Source: Cyclobacterium sp.
GTDB taxonomy: Bacteria; Bacteroidota; Bacteroidia; Cytophagales; Cyclobacteriaceae
Length of the DNA: 64,000 nt
Assembly: GCF_014762705.1 (NCBI RefSeq)
Contig: NZ_JABURL010000075.1
Location: 1 to 64,000 of the forward strand
Direction of reading: 5' to 3'
Made by a program: the position numbers and the translations under genes. Below, one piece after another: positions 25,263 to 34,018 of this stretch. Below the pieces are notes generated by a model. That model worked only from the letters and a program-made list of their open reading frames with translations. It did no database searches and was not told the DNA's origin. Position 1 is the first letter of the stretch. Every line of letters begins with the position of its first letter.

Positions 25263-25301
25263 AATGACCGGGGCGGCTACGTTCTGGTCATTTTTATTTT
25301 T
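25263..25301 (+). terminator. Intrinsic terminator after the PhoX-family gene
   Basis: Stem AATGACC / GGTCATT (25263-25269, 25286-25292) with a 16-nt loop, then TTTATTTTT. Confidence 0.7.
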
Positions 25302-25408
25302 AAGCTGAATTTCCAAATGATTCAGAATAGCAATTGATTTTATAAATTCCATTCCCTGAGTTTCTGTTTGTTAAAGTAGTGCTTTTCCGCTTTTGATTAC
25401 AGAATACT

Positions 25409-25440
25409 TTTGTTATTGATTAAAACATCATCTATATTTG
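25409..25440 (+). promoter_or_regulatory. Bacteroidetes promoter (-33 TTTG, N20, -7 TATATTTG)
   Basis: TTTG at 25409-25412 and an exact TATATTTG at 25433-25440, spaced by 20 bp, lie just upstream of the TPR gene. The predicted start of transcription near 25446 leaves a leader of about 10 nt. Confidence 0.65.
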
Positions 25441-25456
25441 CCACTCAAATTTTAAA

Positions 25457-26179
25457 ATGATGGCGAAGCAAAAGACCAGAAAGGGAAAAGCAGCACCTGA
25501 TACATCAAACGAACTCCTGGAAAATCCGGAGGCGATAGCAACCCGTTTGGGAAGAGGAGAAGCGTTTGTAAAGGAAAACACCAAATTGGTAGGAGGCATC
25601 ATTGGCCTGATGATATTGATCATTGCCGGAATTGTCGGTTACCAAATTCATAAGGCCAACCAGAATGAAAAGGCCCAGGGGGAAATGTTTCAGGCGGTTT
25701 ATTATTATGAACAGGATAGCCTGGATTTTGCGCTTAACGGAGATGGCGTACAGCCCGGTTTTCTGGATATAATTGACGAATACGGAGGAACTGCCGCTGC
25801 CAACCTGTCTCATTTTTATACAGGATCTATTTACCTTTCTCAAGGGGAGTATCAAAACGCCCTGGATCACCTGGAAAATTTTTCCTCGTCGGATTTCTTT
25901 GTTCAGGCCCAGGCATACTCGCTTACAGGGGATGCTTACATGCAATTGGGTAATCCAGAACAGGCCATCAAGTCTTACCAAAGGGCCGCAGACTACAAAA
26001 CAAATAAATATTTCACACCAAAGTATTTGTTTAAACTGGCCATTGCCTATGAAGAAGCTGGTAACCTGCAACAAGCCATAGCCACCTATGGGGAGATTGA
26101 ATCCAAGTATCCGGATTCCTACGAATATACCGAAGCCCGCAAACACAAGGCAAGGCTGGAAGGCCTCGCTTCTAATTGA
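25457..26179 (+). CDS. YfgM-like membrane-anchored TPR protein
   Basis: 240 residues: a basic cytoplasmic N-terminus (about 1-45), one membrane helix (about 46-66, LVGGIIGLMILIIAGIVGY), and a periplasmic tetratricopeptide domain with repeats such as AQAYSLTGDAYMQLGNPEQA and LFKLAIAYEEAGNLQQAIA. The architecture fits the YfgM/PpiD-associated ancillary subunit family of the Sec translocon. That link is by architecture only, so a generic TPR protein is the alternative. It has its own promoter. ribH follows 75 bp downstream. Confidence 0.75.
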   Translation: MMAKQKTRKGKAAPDTSNELLENPEAIATRLGRGEAFVKENTKLVGGIIGLMILIIAGIVGYQIHKANQNEKAQGEMFQAVYYYEQDSLDFALNGDGVQPGFLDIIDEYGGTAAANLSHFYTGSIYLSQGEYQNALDHLENFSSSDFFVQAQAYSLTGDAYMQLGNPEQAIKSYQRAADYKTNKYFTPKYLFKLAIAYEEAGNLQQAIATYGEIESKYPDSYEYTEARKHKARLEGLASN

Positions 26180-26254
26180 TATGAATCTGATCATTGATAA
26201 AGAAGAGTAAGGCCGCTTTTGGTTTTACTCTTTTTTTATGAAAATTTTGTAAAT

Positions 26255-26731
26255 ATGGCTACATCCTTAAAAAACCTCAGTCAACATTCGGAAAATAACA
26301 TACAGGATATCAGCGATAAAAAATTTGCTTTGGTGGTTTCTGAGTGGAACGATGAAATAACCGAATCCCTGTACGGTGCTGCCTTGGAAACATTGCTGAG
26401 GTACGGTGCCAAAGAGAAAAACATTTACAGAAAAAACGTTCCTGGTTCCTTTGAATTGCCATTAGGCGCTCAGTGGCTGGCCAAAATGGAAGAGATAGAT
26501 GCTGTGATCTGTCTGGGATGTGTGATACAGGGTGAAACGCGCCATTTCGATTTTATATGTGATGCCGTTGCCCAGGGCATTACTCAAGTAGGTTTGAAAT
26601 ATGACAAACCGGTAATATTTGGGGTATTGACCCCGGAAAACCAACAGCAGGCTTTGGACAGGGCTGGGGGAAAGCATGGGAATAAAGGAGATGAAGCGGC
26701 CATTACGGCCATCAAAATGCTTGGATTTTAA
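26255..26731 (+). CDS. ribH: 6,7-dimethyl-8-ribityllumazine synthase
   Basis: The penultimate enzyme of riboflavin synthesis; it condenses the pyrimidine ribitylamine with dihydroxybutanone phosphate. 158 residues from the ATG at 26255, typical of the lumazine synthase family. The sequence has VVSEWNDEITESLYGAAL, the substrate-binding VPGSFELPLGAQWLA, the conserved GCVIQGETRHFDFIC containing the catalytic His, and FGVLTPENQQQALDRAGG. A TTG 12 codons upstream (26219) is in frame, but its extra residues are hydrophobic and unlike the family. Other rib genes are not in the window. Confidence 0.97.
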   Translation: MATSLKNLSQHSENNIQDISDKKFALVVSEWNDEITESLYGAALETLLRYGAKEKNIYRKNVPGSFELPLGAQWLAKMEEIDAVICLGCVIQGETRHFDFICDAVAQGITQVGLKYDKPVIFGVLTPENQQQALDRAGGKHGNKGDEAAITAIKMLGF

Positions 26732-26776
26732 GCGGGGATCTTCCATCAATCAAGAAATTTTAAACTGTTTTTTCTT

Positions 26777-28102
26777 ATGAAAATCATGAAATTCGGAGGT
26801 ACTTCTGTAGGAAGACCGGAAAGAATGCATCAGGTCAAGGAATTGATTACTGCCGATGATGACAAGAAAATTGTGGTATTGTCGGCCCTGTCCGGAACGA
26901 CCAATGCCCTGGTAGGTATAGGGGAAGCTTTGGCTGAGGGAAAAAAAGAACTGGCCAAACAAAAAATTGATGCTCTTAATGAGCATTACAATAATTTTTA
27001 TTTGGAATTGCTGACATCGAAAGCGGGAAGATCCAAAGCTGCCCAGATCATTAAGGAGCATTTTGAGTTTTTGACCATTATTTTAAAGATTTCTTTTAAT
27101 GAGGCCATCAACAAGGATATCCTGGCTCAGGGGGAATTATTGTCCACCAAGCTGTTTTATACCTTGTTACAGGAACTGGAAATTCCAGCCGTTTTCCTTC
27201 CTGCACTTGAATTTATGAGTATTGATGAAAATGATGAGCCAGAACTTTCCAAAATCAGGCAAAGGTTGGAGGCCATTTTGACCAGATATCCGGAAGATAG
27301 TATTTTTATCACTCAGGGATATATTTGTAAGAACCACAGAAATGAAGTAGATAATCTTAAACGAGGTGGGAGTGATTATACCGCCTCTTTGATAGGGGCT
27401 GCCACCTCAGCAAGCGTGGTGGAAATCTGGACGGATATTGATGGCATGCATAACAATGATCCCCGAATTGTGGAACAGACCCGGGCCATCGCTCATTTGT
27501 CATTCGATGAAGCAGCCGAACTGGCTTATTTTGGAGCCAAAATCCTCCATCCAGCATCTATTTGGCCTGCGCAATTACACAATGTTCCGGTAAAACTCCT
27601 CAATACCATGGAACCCGATGCTCCTGGTACGACCATTACCGGTGGGGGAGACGGAACAGTAGGGGTAAAAGCAATCGCAGGCAAGGATGGTATAACAGCC
27701 TTAAAAATCAAATCCAGCAGGATGCTTCTTGCCTATGGATTTCTGAGAAAGGTGTTTGAAATATTTGAAAAGTACCGGACGGCCATAGACATGATAACCA
27801 CCTCTGAGGTGGCCATTTCCCTGACCATGGATGATGTTTCCCATTTAAAGGAAATCACCGCTGAATTGCAGAAATTGGGAAAAGTGGAAGTAGACCATCA
27901 CCTGTCCATCATTTGTATAGTGGGAAATAACATCATGGAAGAAAAAGGGGTTTTGAATAAAATTATGGACAGCCTGGAACAGATTCCCTTGCGCATGGTT
28001 TCTTATGGAGGGAGCAGGCACAATGTTTCCTTGCTTATTGATGGAAAGCAGAAGGAAAGGGTATTGCAAAGTCTGAATCAGAGACTATTCGATTTTGAAT
28101 AA
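26777..28102 (+). CDS. Aspartate kinase (monofunctional)
   Basis: Aspartokinase phosphorylates aspartate at the entry to Lys/Thr/Met synthesis. 441 residues: an N-terminal kinase domain with MKFGGTSVG and the GGSDYTASLIGAA loop, and two ACT regulatory domains in the last ~150 residues, implying allosteric control by an amino acid end product. No homoserine dehydrogenase domain is fused. Which end product binds cannot be read from the sequence. It stands between ribH and a small membrane protein gene whose ATG is 5 bp downstream. Confidence 0.95.
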   Translation: MKIMKFGGTSVGRPERMHQVKELITADDDKKIVVLSALSGTTNALVGIGEALAEGKKELAKQKIDALNEHYNNFYLELLTSKAGRSKAAQIIKEHFEFLTIILKISFNEAINKDILAQGELLSTKLFYTLLQELEIPAVFLPALEFMSIDENDEPELSKIRQRLEAILTRYPEDSIFITQGYICKNHRNEVDNLKRGGSDYTASLIGAATSASVVEIWTDIDGMHNNDPRIVEQTRAIAHLSFDEAAELAYFGAKILHPASIWPAQLHNVPVKLLNTMEPDAPGTTITGGGDGTVGVKAIAGKDGITALKIKSSRMLLAYGFLRKVFEIFEKYRTAIDMITTSEVAISLTMDDVSHLKEITAELQKLGKVEVDHHLSIICIVGNNIMEEKGVLNKIMDSLEQIPLRMVSYGGSRHNVSLLIDGKQKERVLQSLNQRLFDFE

Positions 28103-28106
28103 GCAA

Positions 28107-28442
28107 ATGCCAAAGGAAGGTAAGCCCGGATTTCTGGAGCGGCTTAAGGTCAAATGGAAGCTGAAGAGCCTGTGGCAGGTTGTGCTGGTATTGCTGGTTT
28201 TTTCCTGTACCGGATTTACGATCCTGTTCGTTAAGAAGCCTATATTTGATTTACTGGGAGTAGATACCAGTGGGGGAGGTTTTATTAAAACAGTCATTTA
28301 TTTATTGCTGGTACTCCCATTGTACCAAATATTTCTGCTGGTCTACGGATTTCTTTTCGGGCAGTTTTCTTTCTTTTGGGAAAAAGAAAAACAATTTATT
28401 CGCCGTATGGGGAGATTGTTCTCGCAAAAAGCGAAGAAATAA
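28107..28442 (+). CDS. Small membrane protein, resembles DUF6787
   Basis: 111 residues from ATG 28107 (a TTG at 28095 overlapping the aspartokinase stop is the alternative). Two membrane helices (about 23-43 and 62-85) flank a short extracytoplasmic loop, and the protein ends FGQFSFFWEKEKQFIRRMGRL. The layout, with a W/L-rich start and a terminal FFWxxEKxFxRR motif, resembles the Bacteroidetes DUF6787 family as I recall it. Function unknown. The next gene, an ABC exporter, starts 39 bp downstream, so coexpression is likely. Confidence 0.7.
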   Translation: MPKEGKPGFLERLKVKWKLKSLWQVVLVLLVFSCTGFTILFVKKPIFDLLGVDTSGGGFIKTVIYLLLVLPLYQIFLLVYGFLFGQFSFFWEKEKQFIRRMGRLFSQKAKK

Positions 28443-28480
28443 AGCATACGGTTGTTCACCTTTTGAATGCAAAGCAAAAC

Positions 28481-30292
28481 ATGGCCAAACAAAGAGGTTT
28501 ACCCCTGGACGAGTCGGAAAAAAGAAAATTGAATAAAAAAAACCTGGCCAAATTATCAGGTATTTTCAGGTTTGCCCTTCCCTACAAGGTATCATTTATT
28601 GCGGGAATGGTTTTTTTGTTTTTTTCCAGTCTGATGTTATTGACTTTCCCTTATGTAGCGGGAAAGCTCATAGATGCAGCTTCGGGTAAAGAGTGGATTC
28701 TCAATGATATCAACGGTATTGCTTTCATCCTTTTGGGGATCCTGCTGGTACAAAGTATATTTTCATTTTTTCGCGTGTGGCTATTTGCCCAGGTCAGCGA
28801 GAGGTCCATGCGGGATATCAGGGTAGCACTGTACGAGCGACTGCTGCAGTTGCCAATGACTTTTTTTGATAAAAGGAGAACGGGGGAACTGATCAGCAGG
28901 ATCACTTCGGATGTGTCCATGCTTCAGGACACTTTTTCCATTACCCTGGCAGAATTGTTGCGACAGGTCATCACGCTTTTGGTGGGTATTGCATTCCTTT
29001 TTTATACCACGCCACGGCTTACATTATTTATGCTGATTACCATTCCGGTGCTGGTGATCATAGCCATGGTTTTTGGCAGGTTTATACGTAAGTTATCCAA
29101 GACTACCCAGGATGAATTGGCTGCGGCCAATGTGATCGTGGAAGAAACACTTCAATCCATAGTCACGGTCAAATCCTTTACAGGAGAAGCATACGAATCC
29201 AGGCGTTATCGCTCCCGCCTGAACAAAGTGGTAGAGGTGGCCTTAAAGGCGGCCGGTTTCAGAGGTGCTTTTATCTCTTTTATCATTTTTGCACTTTTTG
29301 GAGGCATTGTGGCGGTTATCTGGTATGGTGCCACTTTGGTCAGTGCAGGGGAAATGAGTGTTGGGGATCTGGTATCCTTTGTTTTGTATACGACGTTTAT
29401 AGGTGGTTCGATTGCCGGCTTAGGTGATATCTATGGGCAGGTCCAGAAAGCCATAGGTTCCTCTGAGAGGGTGCTGGAAATCCTGGATGAGGAAACGGAG
29501 GAATATGAATCCTCTCAGGAGGAGCGGAATGTGGCAGGTGCCATTTCTTTTGAGAAAGTCGTTTTTCACTATCCCACACGTCCTGAATACCGGGTTTTGG
29601 ATGGGATAAATTTTTCTATCGCTCCCGGTGAAAAGGTGGCCCTGGCAGGTCACAGTGGTGCAGGAAAATCTACGATCATCCAATTATTGCTCAAGTTTTA
29701 TGCGTTAAGCAAAGGGGATATTTTACTGGATGGCCAATCCATCAGTCATTGGGATCCGCAAAAACTTAGGAAAAACATTGGCATTGTCCCTCAGGAGGTT
29801 TTGCTTTTCGGAGGAAGTATCAGGGAAAATATCCGCTATGCCAAACCAGGTGCCAGTGAAGATGAGATTATCGCAGCAGCTACCCAGGCCAATGCATGGG
29901 AGTTTATCCAAAGTTTTCCTGAAGGATTGGATACACTTGTGGGAGAAAGAGGGATCAAACTTTCAGGTGGCCAGCGACAAAGAATCGCTATTGCCAGGGC
30001 AATATTAAAGGATCCCGCCATTTTGGTGTTGGATGAAGCCACTTCATCATTGGATGCTGCTTCAGAAGCCCTGGTTCAGGAAGCCCTGGACCAATTAATG
30101 AAAGGGCGAACCACCATTATCATTGCCCACCGATTGGCCACCATTAGAAAGGTCGATCGCATATATGTGCTCAAAGCTGGGAAAATTATAGAGGAAGGCA
30201 ATCATGAAGAACTTTCTGCCCTGCCTGATGGGCATTATGCCAATCTGGTCAACTTGCAGTTTGCGGATGCTTCCTCAAAGCCTTTAGACTGA
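28481..30292 (+). CDS. ABC transporter, fused membrane and ATPase domains (ABCB/MsbA-like exporter)
   Basis: A homodimeric-type exporter half, 603 residues from ATG 28481. Six membrane helices occupy about residues 30-320. The nucleotide-binding domain carries Walker A GHSGAGKS, the Q-loop IVPQEVLLFGGSIRENI, signature LSGGQRQRIAIARAIL, Walker B AILVLDEATSSLD and the H-loop IIAHRLATI. All motifs are intact. The substrate is unknown; lipid or hydrophobic compound export would be usual for the class. The last 44 bp overlap the 3' end of the convergent nadC gene, with no terminator visible between them. Confidence 0.93.
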   Translation: MAKQRGLPLDESEKRKLNKKNLAKLSGIFRFALPYKVSFIAGMVFLFFSSLMLLTFPYVAGKLIDAASGKEWILNDINGIAFILLGILLVQSIFSFFRVWLFAQVSERSMRDIRVALYERLLQLPMTFFDKRRTGELISRITSDVSMLQDTFSITLAELLRQVITLLVGIAFLFYTTPRLTLFMLITIPVLVIIAMVFGRFIRKLSKTTQDELAAANVIVEETLQSIVTVKSFTGEAYESRRYRSRLNKVVEVALKAAGFRGAFISFIIFALFGGIVAVIWYGATLVSAGEMSVGDLVSFVLYTTFIGGSIAGLGDIYGQVQKAIGSSERVLEILDEETEEYESSQEERNVAGAISFEKVVFHYPTRPEYRVLDGINFSIAPGEKVALAGHSGAGKSTIIQLLLKFYALSKGDILLDGQSISHWDPQKLRKNIGIVPQEVLLFGGSIRENIRYAKPGASEDEIIAAATQANAWEFIQSFPEGLDTLVGERGIKLSGGQRQRIAIARAILKDPAILVLDEATSSLDAASEALVQEALDQLMKGRTTIIIAHRLATIRKVDRIYVLKAGKIIEEGNHEELSALPDGHYANLVNLQFADASSKPLD

Positions 30293-31127
30293 TATCCATG
30301 CTTTTCACCTGATGGGTAAGAGCCCCTACAGAAATATAATCAACCCCTGATTCTGCCACAGACACAATGTTGGTTTCATCAATTCCTCCGGAGGCTTCGG
30401 TATCATACTGACCGGCGATCATTTTAACCGCTTTTTCCATGGTTTGAGGATCCATATTGTCGAGCATGATGATATCCACCCCTCCGGTATCCAATACTTC
30501 CTGAACCTCTTCCAAACTCCGGGTTTCGATCTCAATTTTCAAATGGAGCCCTTTCTTTTTTAAATAGGCATGGGTGGATTTTATGGCCTTGGAAATGCCT
30601 CCCGCAAAATCAATGTGGTTGTCCTTGAGCATGATCATATCATACAATGCAAACCGATGGTTTTTTCCTCCACCTATTGCCACGGCCCATTTTTCCAACA
30701 TGCGGAAATTAGGAGTGGTTTTTCGGGTATCCAATAGCTTGGCACCTGTATGTGCGATGAGATCATTCAATTCCTTTGTCTTGGTGGCAATCCCACTCAT
30801 ACGTTGCATGCAATTCAGGACCAACCGCTCTGTTGTCAAAATAGAAGCGGCTTTACCGGAAACCAGCAGACCAATATCACCTGATTTTACAGATTGACCA
30901 TCTTTTAGGAACAAGCGAACCTGAAGGTCCGGATCGTGGTAATGAAATATTGTTTTGGCCAACTCAAGGCCGGCAATTACCCCTGCTTCTTTGATTAAAA
31001 GATTCGCTGACCCCAGCTGTCCGGCAGGCACTGCTGCCAGGGTGGTATGGTCTCCTTCTCCAATATCTTCGAGAAAAGATGCCTGTAAGAATTTTTGTAA
31101 ACTTTCTTGGTTAATATAGTCTTGCAT
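30249..31127 (-). CDS. nadC: Nicotinate-nucleotide diphosphorylase (quinolinate phosphoribosyltransferase)
   Basis: NadC converts quinolinate and PRPP to nicotinate mononucleotide in de novo NAD synthesis. The 292-residue protein has the family motifs EDIGEGDHTT near the N-terminus, RLVLNCMQRMSGIATKT, LDTRKTTPNFR with substrate-binding Arg/Lys, KDNHI, and the C-terminal GGVDIIMLDNM and EASGGI. The length is standard. DUF4783 lies 43 bp upstream on the same strand, a common Bacteroidetes pairing. A -7 box at 31135-31142 would give a nearly leaderless nadC mRNA. Its 3' end overlaps the ABC exporter gene by 44 bp. Confidence 0.97.
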   Translation of the reverse strand: MQDYINQESLQKFLQASFLEDIGEGDHTTLAAVPAGQLGSANLLIKEAGVIAGLELAKTIFHYHDPDLQVRLFLKDGQSVKSGDIGLLVSGKAASILTTERLVLNCMQRMSGIATKTKELNDLIAHTGAKLLDTRKTTPNFRMLEKWAVAIGGGKNHRFALYDMIMLKDNHIDFAGGISKAIKSTHAYLKKKGLHLKIEIETRSLEEVQEVLDTGGVDIIMLDNMDPQTMEKAVKMIAGQYDTEASGGIDETNIVSVAESGVDYISVGALTHQVKSMDISLKALRKHPQTAS

Positions 31128-31134
31128 GGTACCC

Positions 31135-31142
31135 CAAAAGTA
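31135..31142 (-). promoter_or_regulatory. Possible -7 box directly before nadC
   Basis: TACTTTTG on the minus strand matches TAnnTTTG and ends 8 bp before the nadC ATG, so a transcript from it would have almost no leader. No -33 box is visible and a chance match cannot be excluded. Confidence 0.3.
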
Positions 31143-31170
31143 AGAAATATTCTCAAGAGGTTAGAAAATT

Positions 31171-31572
31171 TTACTGCCGGATAAAGCCCAAACTATAAAT
31201 TAAGAAATCGGTATTGTCCATTATTTTACCCCTGATGAGTACCCTGTAAGACATTTTTAAAGAATGGTAAGTACCAATCAGGTAGGACAAGTGATTGGCT
31301 GTTTGCCCCTCTTGCTGCAGTTCAAAATTTTCTACTGGATTATTTCTAAAAAAATCTCTGAGAACAATTTCTGCCTGGCTCCTGGAATAGTCCCCTTTGT
31401 CATTGTCAAGACTTATTTCTACCCTATCATCAAAGAATCTGGATATATCTTTGAAAGAACCCTCCTGGAAGGCTGTTTTAAGGACGGAATTTTCCTTCTG
31501 GGCCATACTCTCTGAAGCTACGAAGGAAAAAAACGTCAGAAACAATATAAAAATGGGGATTAAACGCAACAT
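31171..31572 (-). CDS. DUF4783-family secreted protein
   Basis: A 133-residue protein with a clear signal peptide (about 1-24, ending ESMAQ) and a compact NTF2-like domain (FDDRVEISLDNDKGDYSRSQAEIVLRDFF and the terminal FLIYSLGFIRQ are typical of DUF4783). The family is Bacteroidetes-specific, periplasmic and functionally uncharacterised, and its genes often precede nadC as here (43-bp gap). The link to NAD metabolism may be only positional. Confidence 0.85.
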   Translation of the reverse strand: MLRLIPIFILFLTFFSFVASESMAQKENSVLKTAFQEGSFKDISRFFDDRVEISLDNDKGDYSRSQAEIVLRDFFRNNPVENFELQQEGQTANHLSYLIGTYHSLKMSYRVLIRGKIMDNTDFLIYSLGFIRQ

Positions 31573-31704
31573 ATCCTGGAGCTTACAAATTTCAGGCCAA
31601 ATATATATTTTTATGGTAATAGTAGAGCGTCTTTCAGGATACCATTGGGCAGTCCTACAGCGGAGATTATTGCTTAATTTACCAAGCCCTAAGTATTATT
31701 ATCT

Positions 31705-31712
31705 TATATTTG
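31705..31712 (+). promoter_or_regulatory. Bacteroidetes -7 box upstream of gpmI
   Basis: TATATTTG, an exact TAnnTTTG match, lies 105 bp before the gpmI ATG and would give a leader near 100 nt. No -33 TTTG at normal spacing. The remaining ~240-bp gap shows no gene. Confidence 0.42.
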
Positions 31713-31816
31713 CGGGGCAATGAAATCCAAGGGATGTTTATCCCATGAGGATGACCGGAACCAATGTTCAGGAAGCTACCGGAATTTTTGTTTGATTGTA
31801 ACCAATATAGAAAGCC

Positions 31817-33343
31817 ATGAATAAAAAAGTTTTATTAATGATACTCGATGGATGGGGTATTGCCCAAACCCCCGAAGTTTCTGCGATTGATAAAGCCAAA
31901 ACCCCATTTATCGACAGCCTGTATGAAAAATATCCCCATTCACGGTTGGATGCATCAGGTCTGGCTGTTGGGCTGCCAGAGGGTCAAATGGGGAATTCTG
32001 AAGTTGGGCACATGAATATCGGTGCAGGAAGGGTTGTTTACCAGGATTTGGTTAAAATAAATAAAGCCGTAAAGGAAGGTGATCTGAACCAACACCCTGT
32101 GCTGAAAAAAGCTTTTGCCGATGCCTTGCGGGATGGCAAAAAAGTCCATTTGATAGGTCTGGTATCTGATGGAGGTGTTCATGCGCATCTTTACCACCTA
32201 AAAGGCCTTTGTGATGCTGCGAAAGCCAACGGAATGGAAGATGTTTTTATCCACGCTTTTACTGATGGAAGGGATACCGACCCCAAAAGTGGGGTAAGAT
32301 TTTTGGAAGACTTAAAAAACCATTGCGAAGGTTCCGTCGGAAAATTAGCTTCCATCGTGGGTAGGTATTATGCCATGGACAGGGATAAGAGATGGGAAAG
32401 AGTAAAATTGGCTTACGATGCCATGGTAAATGGAGAGGGCGAGAAATCCAAGGACATGCTATCGGCTTTAAGAAAATCCTATGCAAATGGAGTTACAGAC
32501 GAGTTTATCCGCCCCATAATTCAGGTGGACGATGAAGGGAAACCCCTCGCCACCATAGCTGAGGGAGACACGGTGATTTGTTTTAATTTCAGGACGGACC
32601 GTGGAAGGGAAATCACCGAAGTGCTTACCCAAAAGGATTTTCCGGATTATAACATGAAAAAGCTGAAGCTAAACTACATTACTTTTTCACTTTATGATGA
32701 AAATTTCAAGGATATCGCTGTTGTTTTCGAAAAAGACAATTTGAGAAATACCTTGGGCGAGATATTGGAAAAGCATGGTAAAAAACAAATCAGGATCGCC
32801 GAGACGGAAAAATATCCCCATGTGACTTTCTTTTTTTCAGGGGGCAGGGAAAAGCCTTTTGAAGGAGAAAACAGGATACTTTGCAATTCTCCGAAAGTGG
32901 CTACCTACGATTTGCAACCAGAAATGTCTGCTCATGAAATAGCCAAAAAAATCAACCAGGAACTACCCAAAAAGGAGGCGGATTTTATTTGTCTTAACTT
33001 TGCCAATGCGGATATGGTAGGACATACCGGTGTTTTTGAAGCGGCAGTAAAAGCCTGTGAGGCAGTGGATGAATGCGCCTCCTCTGTCATAGAGAAGGCT
33101 TTGGAGAATGATTATACCATTATTGTCATTGCCGATCACGGAAACAGTGACTGCATGATCAACCCCGATGGCACGCCCAATACTGCACATACCACTAATC
33201 TGGTACCTTGTATCATGGTGGACAAACATGACAGACTTGAGGTAAATGATGGTAAATTGGGAGATTTGGCACCAACTATTCTTCAGTTGATTGGTATAGA
33301 TAAGCCTTCAGAAATGACCGGAGATGTGCTACTGAAAAGTTGA
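31817..33343 (+). CDS. gpmI: 2,3-bisphosphoglycerate-independent phosphoglycerate mutase
   Basis: The Mn-dependent glycolytic enzyme interconverting 3- and 2-phosphoglycerate. 508 residues, alkaline phosphatase superfamily: LMILDGWG opens the metal site, the phospho-acceptor Ser lies in GNSEVGHMNIGAGR, and the late metal ligands lie in FANADMVGHTG and IADHGNSDCM. The segment HAFTDGRDTDP binds the substrate phosphate. Length is normal. The following lipoprotein gene starts 5 bp downstream, or overlaps as TTGA if its TTG is used. Confidence 0.97.
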   Translation: MNKKVLLMILDGWGIAQTPEVSAIDKAKTPFIDSLYEKYPHSRLDASGLAVGLPEGQMGNSEVGHMNIGAGRVVYQDLVKINKAVKEGDLNQHPVLKKAFADALRDGKKVHLIGLVSDGGVHAHLYHLKGLCDAAKANGMEDVFIHAFTDGRDTDPKSGVRFLEDLKNHCEGSVGKLASIVGRYYAMDRDKRWERVKLAYDAMVNGEGEKSKDMLSALRKSYANGVTDEFIRPIIQVDDEGKPLATIAEGDTVICFNFRTDRGREITEVLTQKDFPDYNMKKLKLNYITFSLYDENFKDIAVVFEKDNLRNTLGEILEKHGKKQIRIAETEKYPHVTFFFSGGREKPFEGENRILCNSPKVATYDLQPEMSAHEIAKKINQELPKKEADFICLNFANADMVGHTGVFEAAVKACEAVDECASSVIEKALENDYTIIVIADHGNSDCMINPDGTPNTAHTTNLVPCIMVDKHDRLEVNDGKLGDLAPTILQLIGIDKPSEMTGDVLLKS

Positions 33344-33348
33344 GCACC

Positions 33349-33921
33349 ATGAAAAGCGCTCTGAAAGGTTTTTTTTGGGTTTTCGTGGCAATTTGTTCAG
33401 GTGTTTCCTGTAACAAGGAAGAGCAGGTGCCCTTTTCCAACCCTACTCAGATCGATGCCTATTTTCCTTTAACAGATTTTCTGGAGCAAAAGATTGAAAA
33501 CAGTTCCGGAGATGAGGTGATCAAAACGATTCGGTTTAATGAAGAAGAAGAGCGGGTAAAATTTATTCCCGATACCGCAACCTGGAGGAAGGAATTGGAT
33601 TTCTTTTTTCAGGCTGACATCAATAAGGCGGCCTTGGCATCAGCCTACCTGACCAAAGAAGAAGGTCAAATGCTGATTCATTCCCTGAAACCCGGAGAGA
33701 AAAATAATATCCGGGAGATCAAAGTTGTCAAAAAAGGTGGAAAGGTTAGTGAAATTGGTGTTGTAGCGATCAAGGACAACCTTTTTTACTACTCAGAAGT
33801 GTATGGGGAGTTGGCATTTGATGAAAATGAGAACCTTTCTTCTTACAGCATGGAAGGCATTCAAAAGGTCTGGTTTTTAGCGGGAACCAGCCTGGAAGTT
33901 CAAGCTGATATAGCAGAGTAA
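33349..33921 (+). CDS. Predicted lipoprotein of unknown function
   Basis: 190 residues from the ATG at 33349. The N-terminus is basic then hydrophobic and ends in a lipobox-like GVSC, so it is probably lipid-anchored. The mature part is acidic with about equal strands and helices (FNEEEERVKFIPDTATWRKE, IREIKVVKKGGKVSEIGVVA). I do not recognise a domain. It is tightly linked to gpmI (5-bp gap), which probably reflects cotranscription rather than a glycolytic role. The convergent antiporter gene ends 97 bp downstream with no clear terminator between. Confidence 0.75.
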   Translation: MKSALKGFFWVFVAICSGVSCNKEEQVPFSNPTQIDAYFPLTDFLEQKIENSSGDEVIKTIRFNEEEERVKFIPDTATWRKELDFFFQADINKAALASAYLTKEEGQMLIHSLKPGEKNNIREIKVVKKGGKVSEIGVVAIKDNLFYYSEVYGELAFDENENLSSYSMEGIQKVWFLAGTSLEVQADIAE

Positions 33922-34018
33922 ACGATTGGTGTTTAAACTGCCGTGTTGGACTGAATGTACACCGATTTCCCGGATGCTGAATGCATAAGATCATATAGCA
34001 AATTCCGAACAGACCAAG

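Noticed and set aside
28376-28480. N-terminal extension of the ABC exporter to a TTG at 28376.
   Set aside because: The extra 35 residues overlap the upstream small membrane protein gene and look unlike the family; ATG 28481 gives a normal 603-residue exporter.
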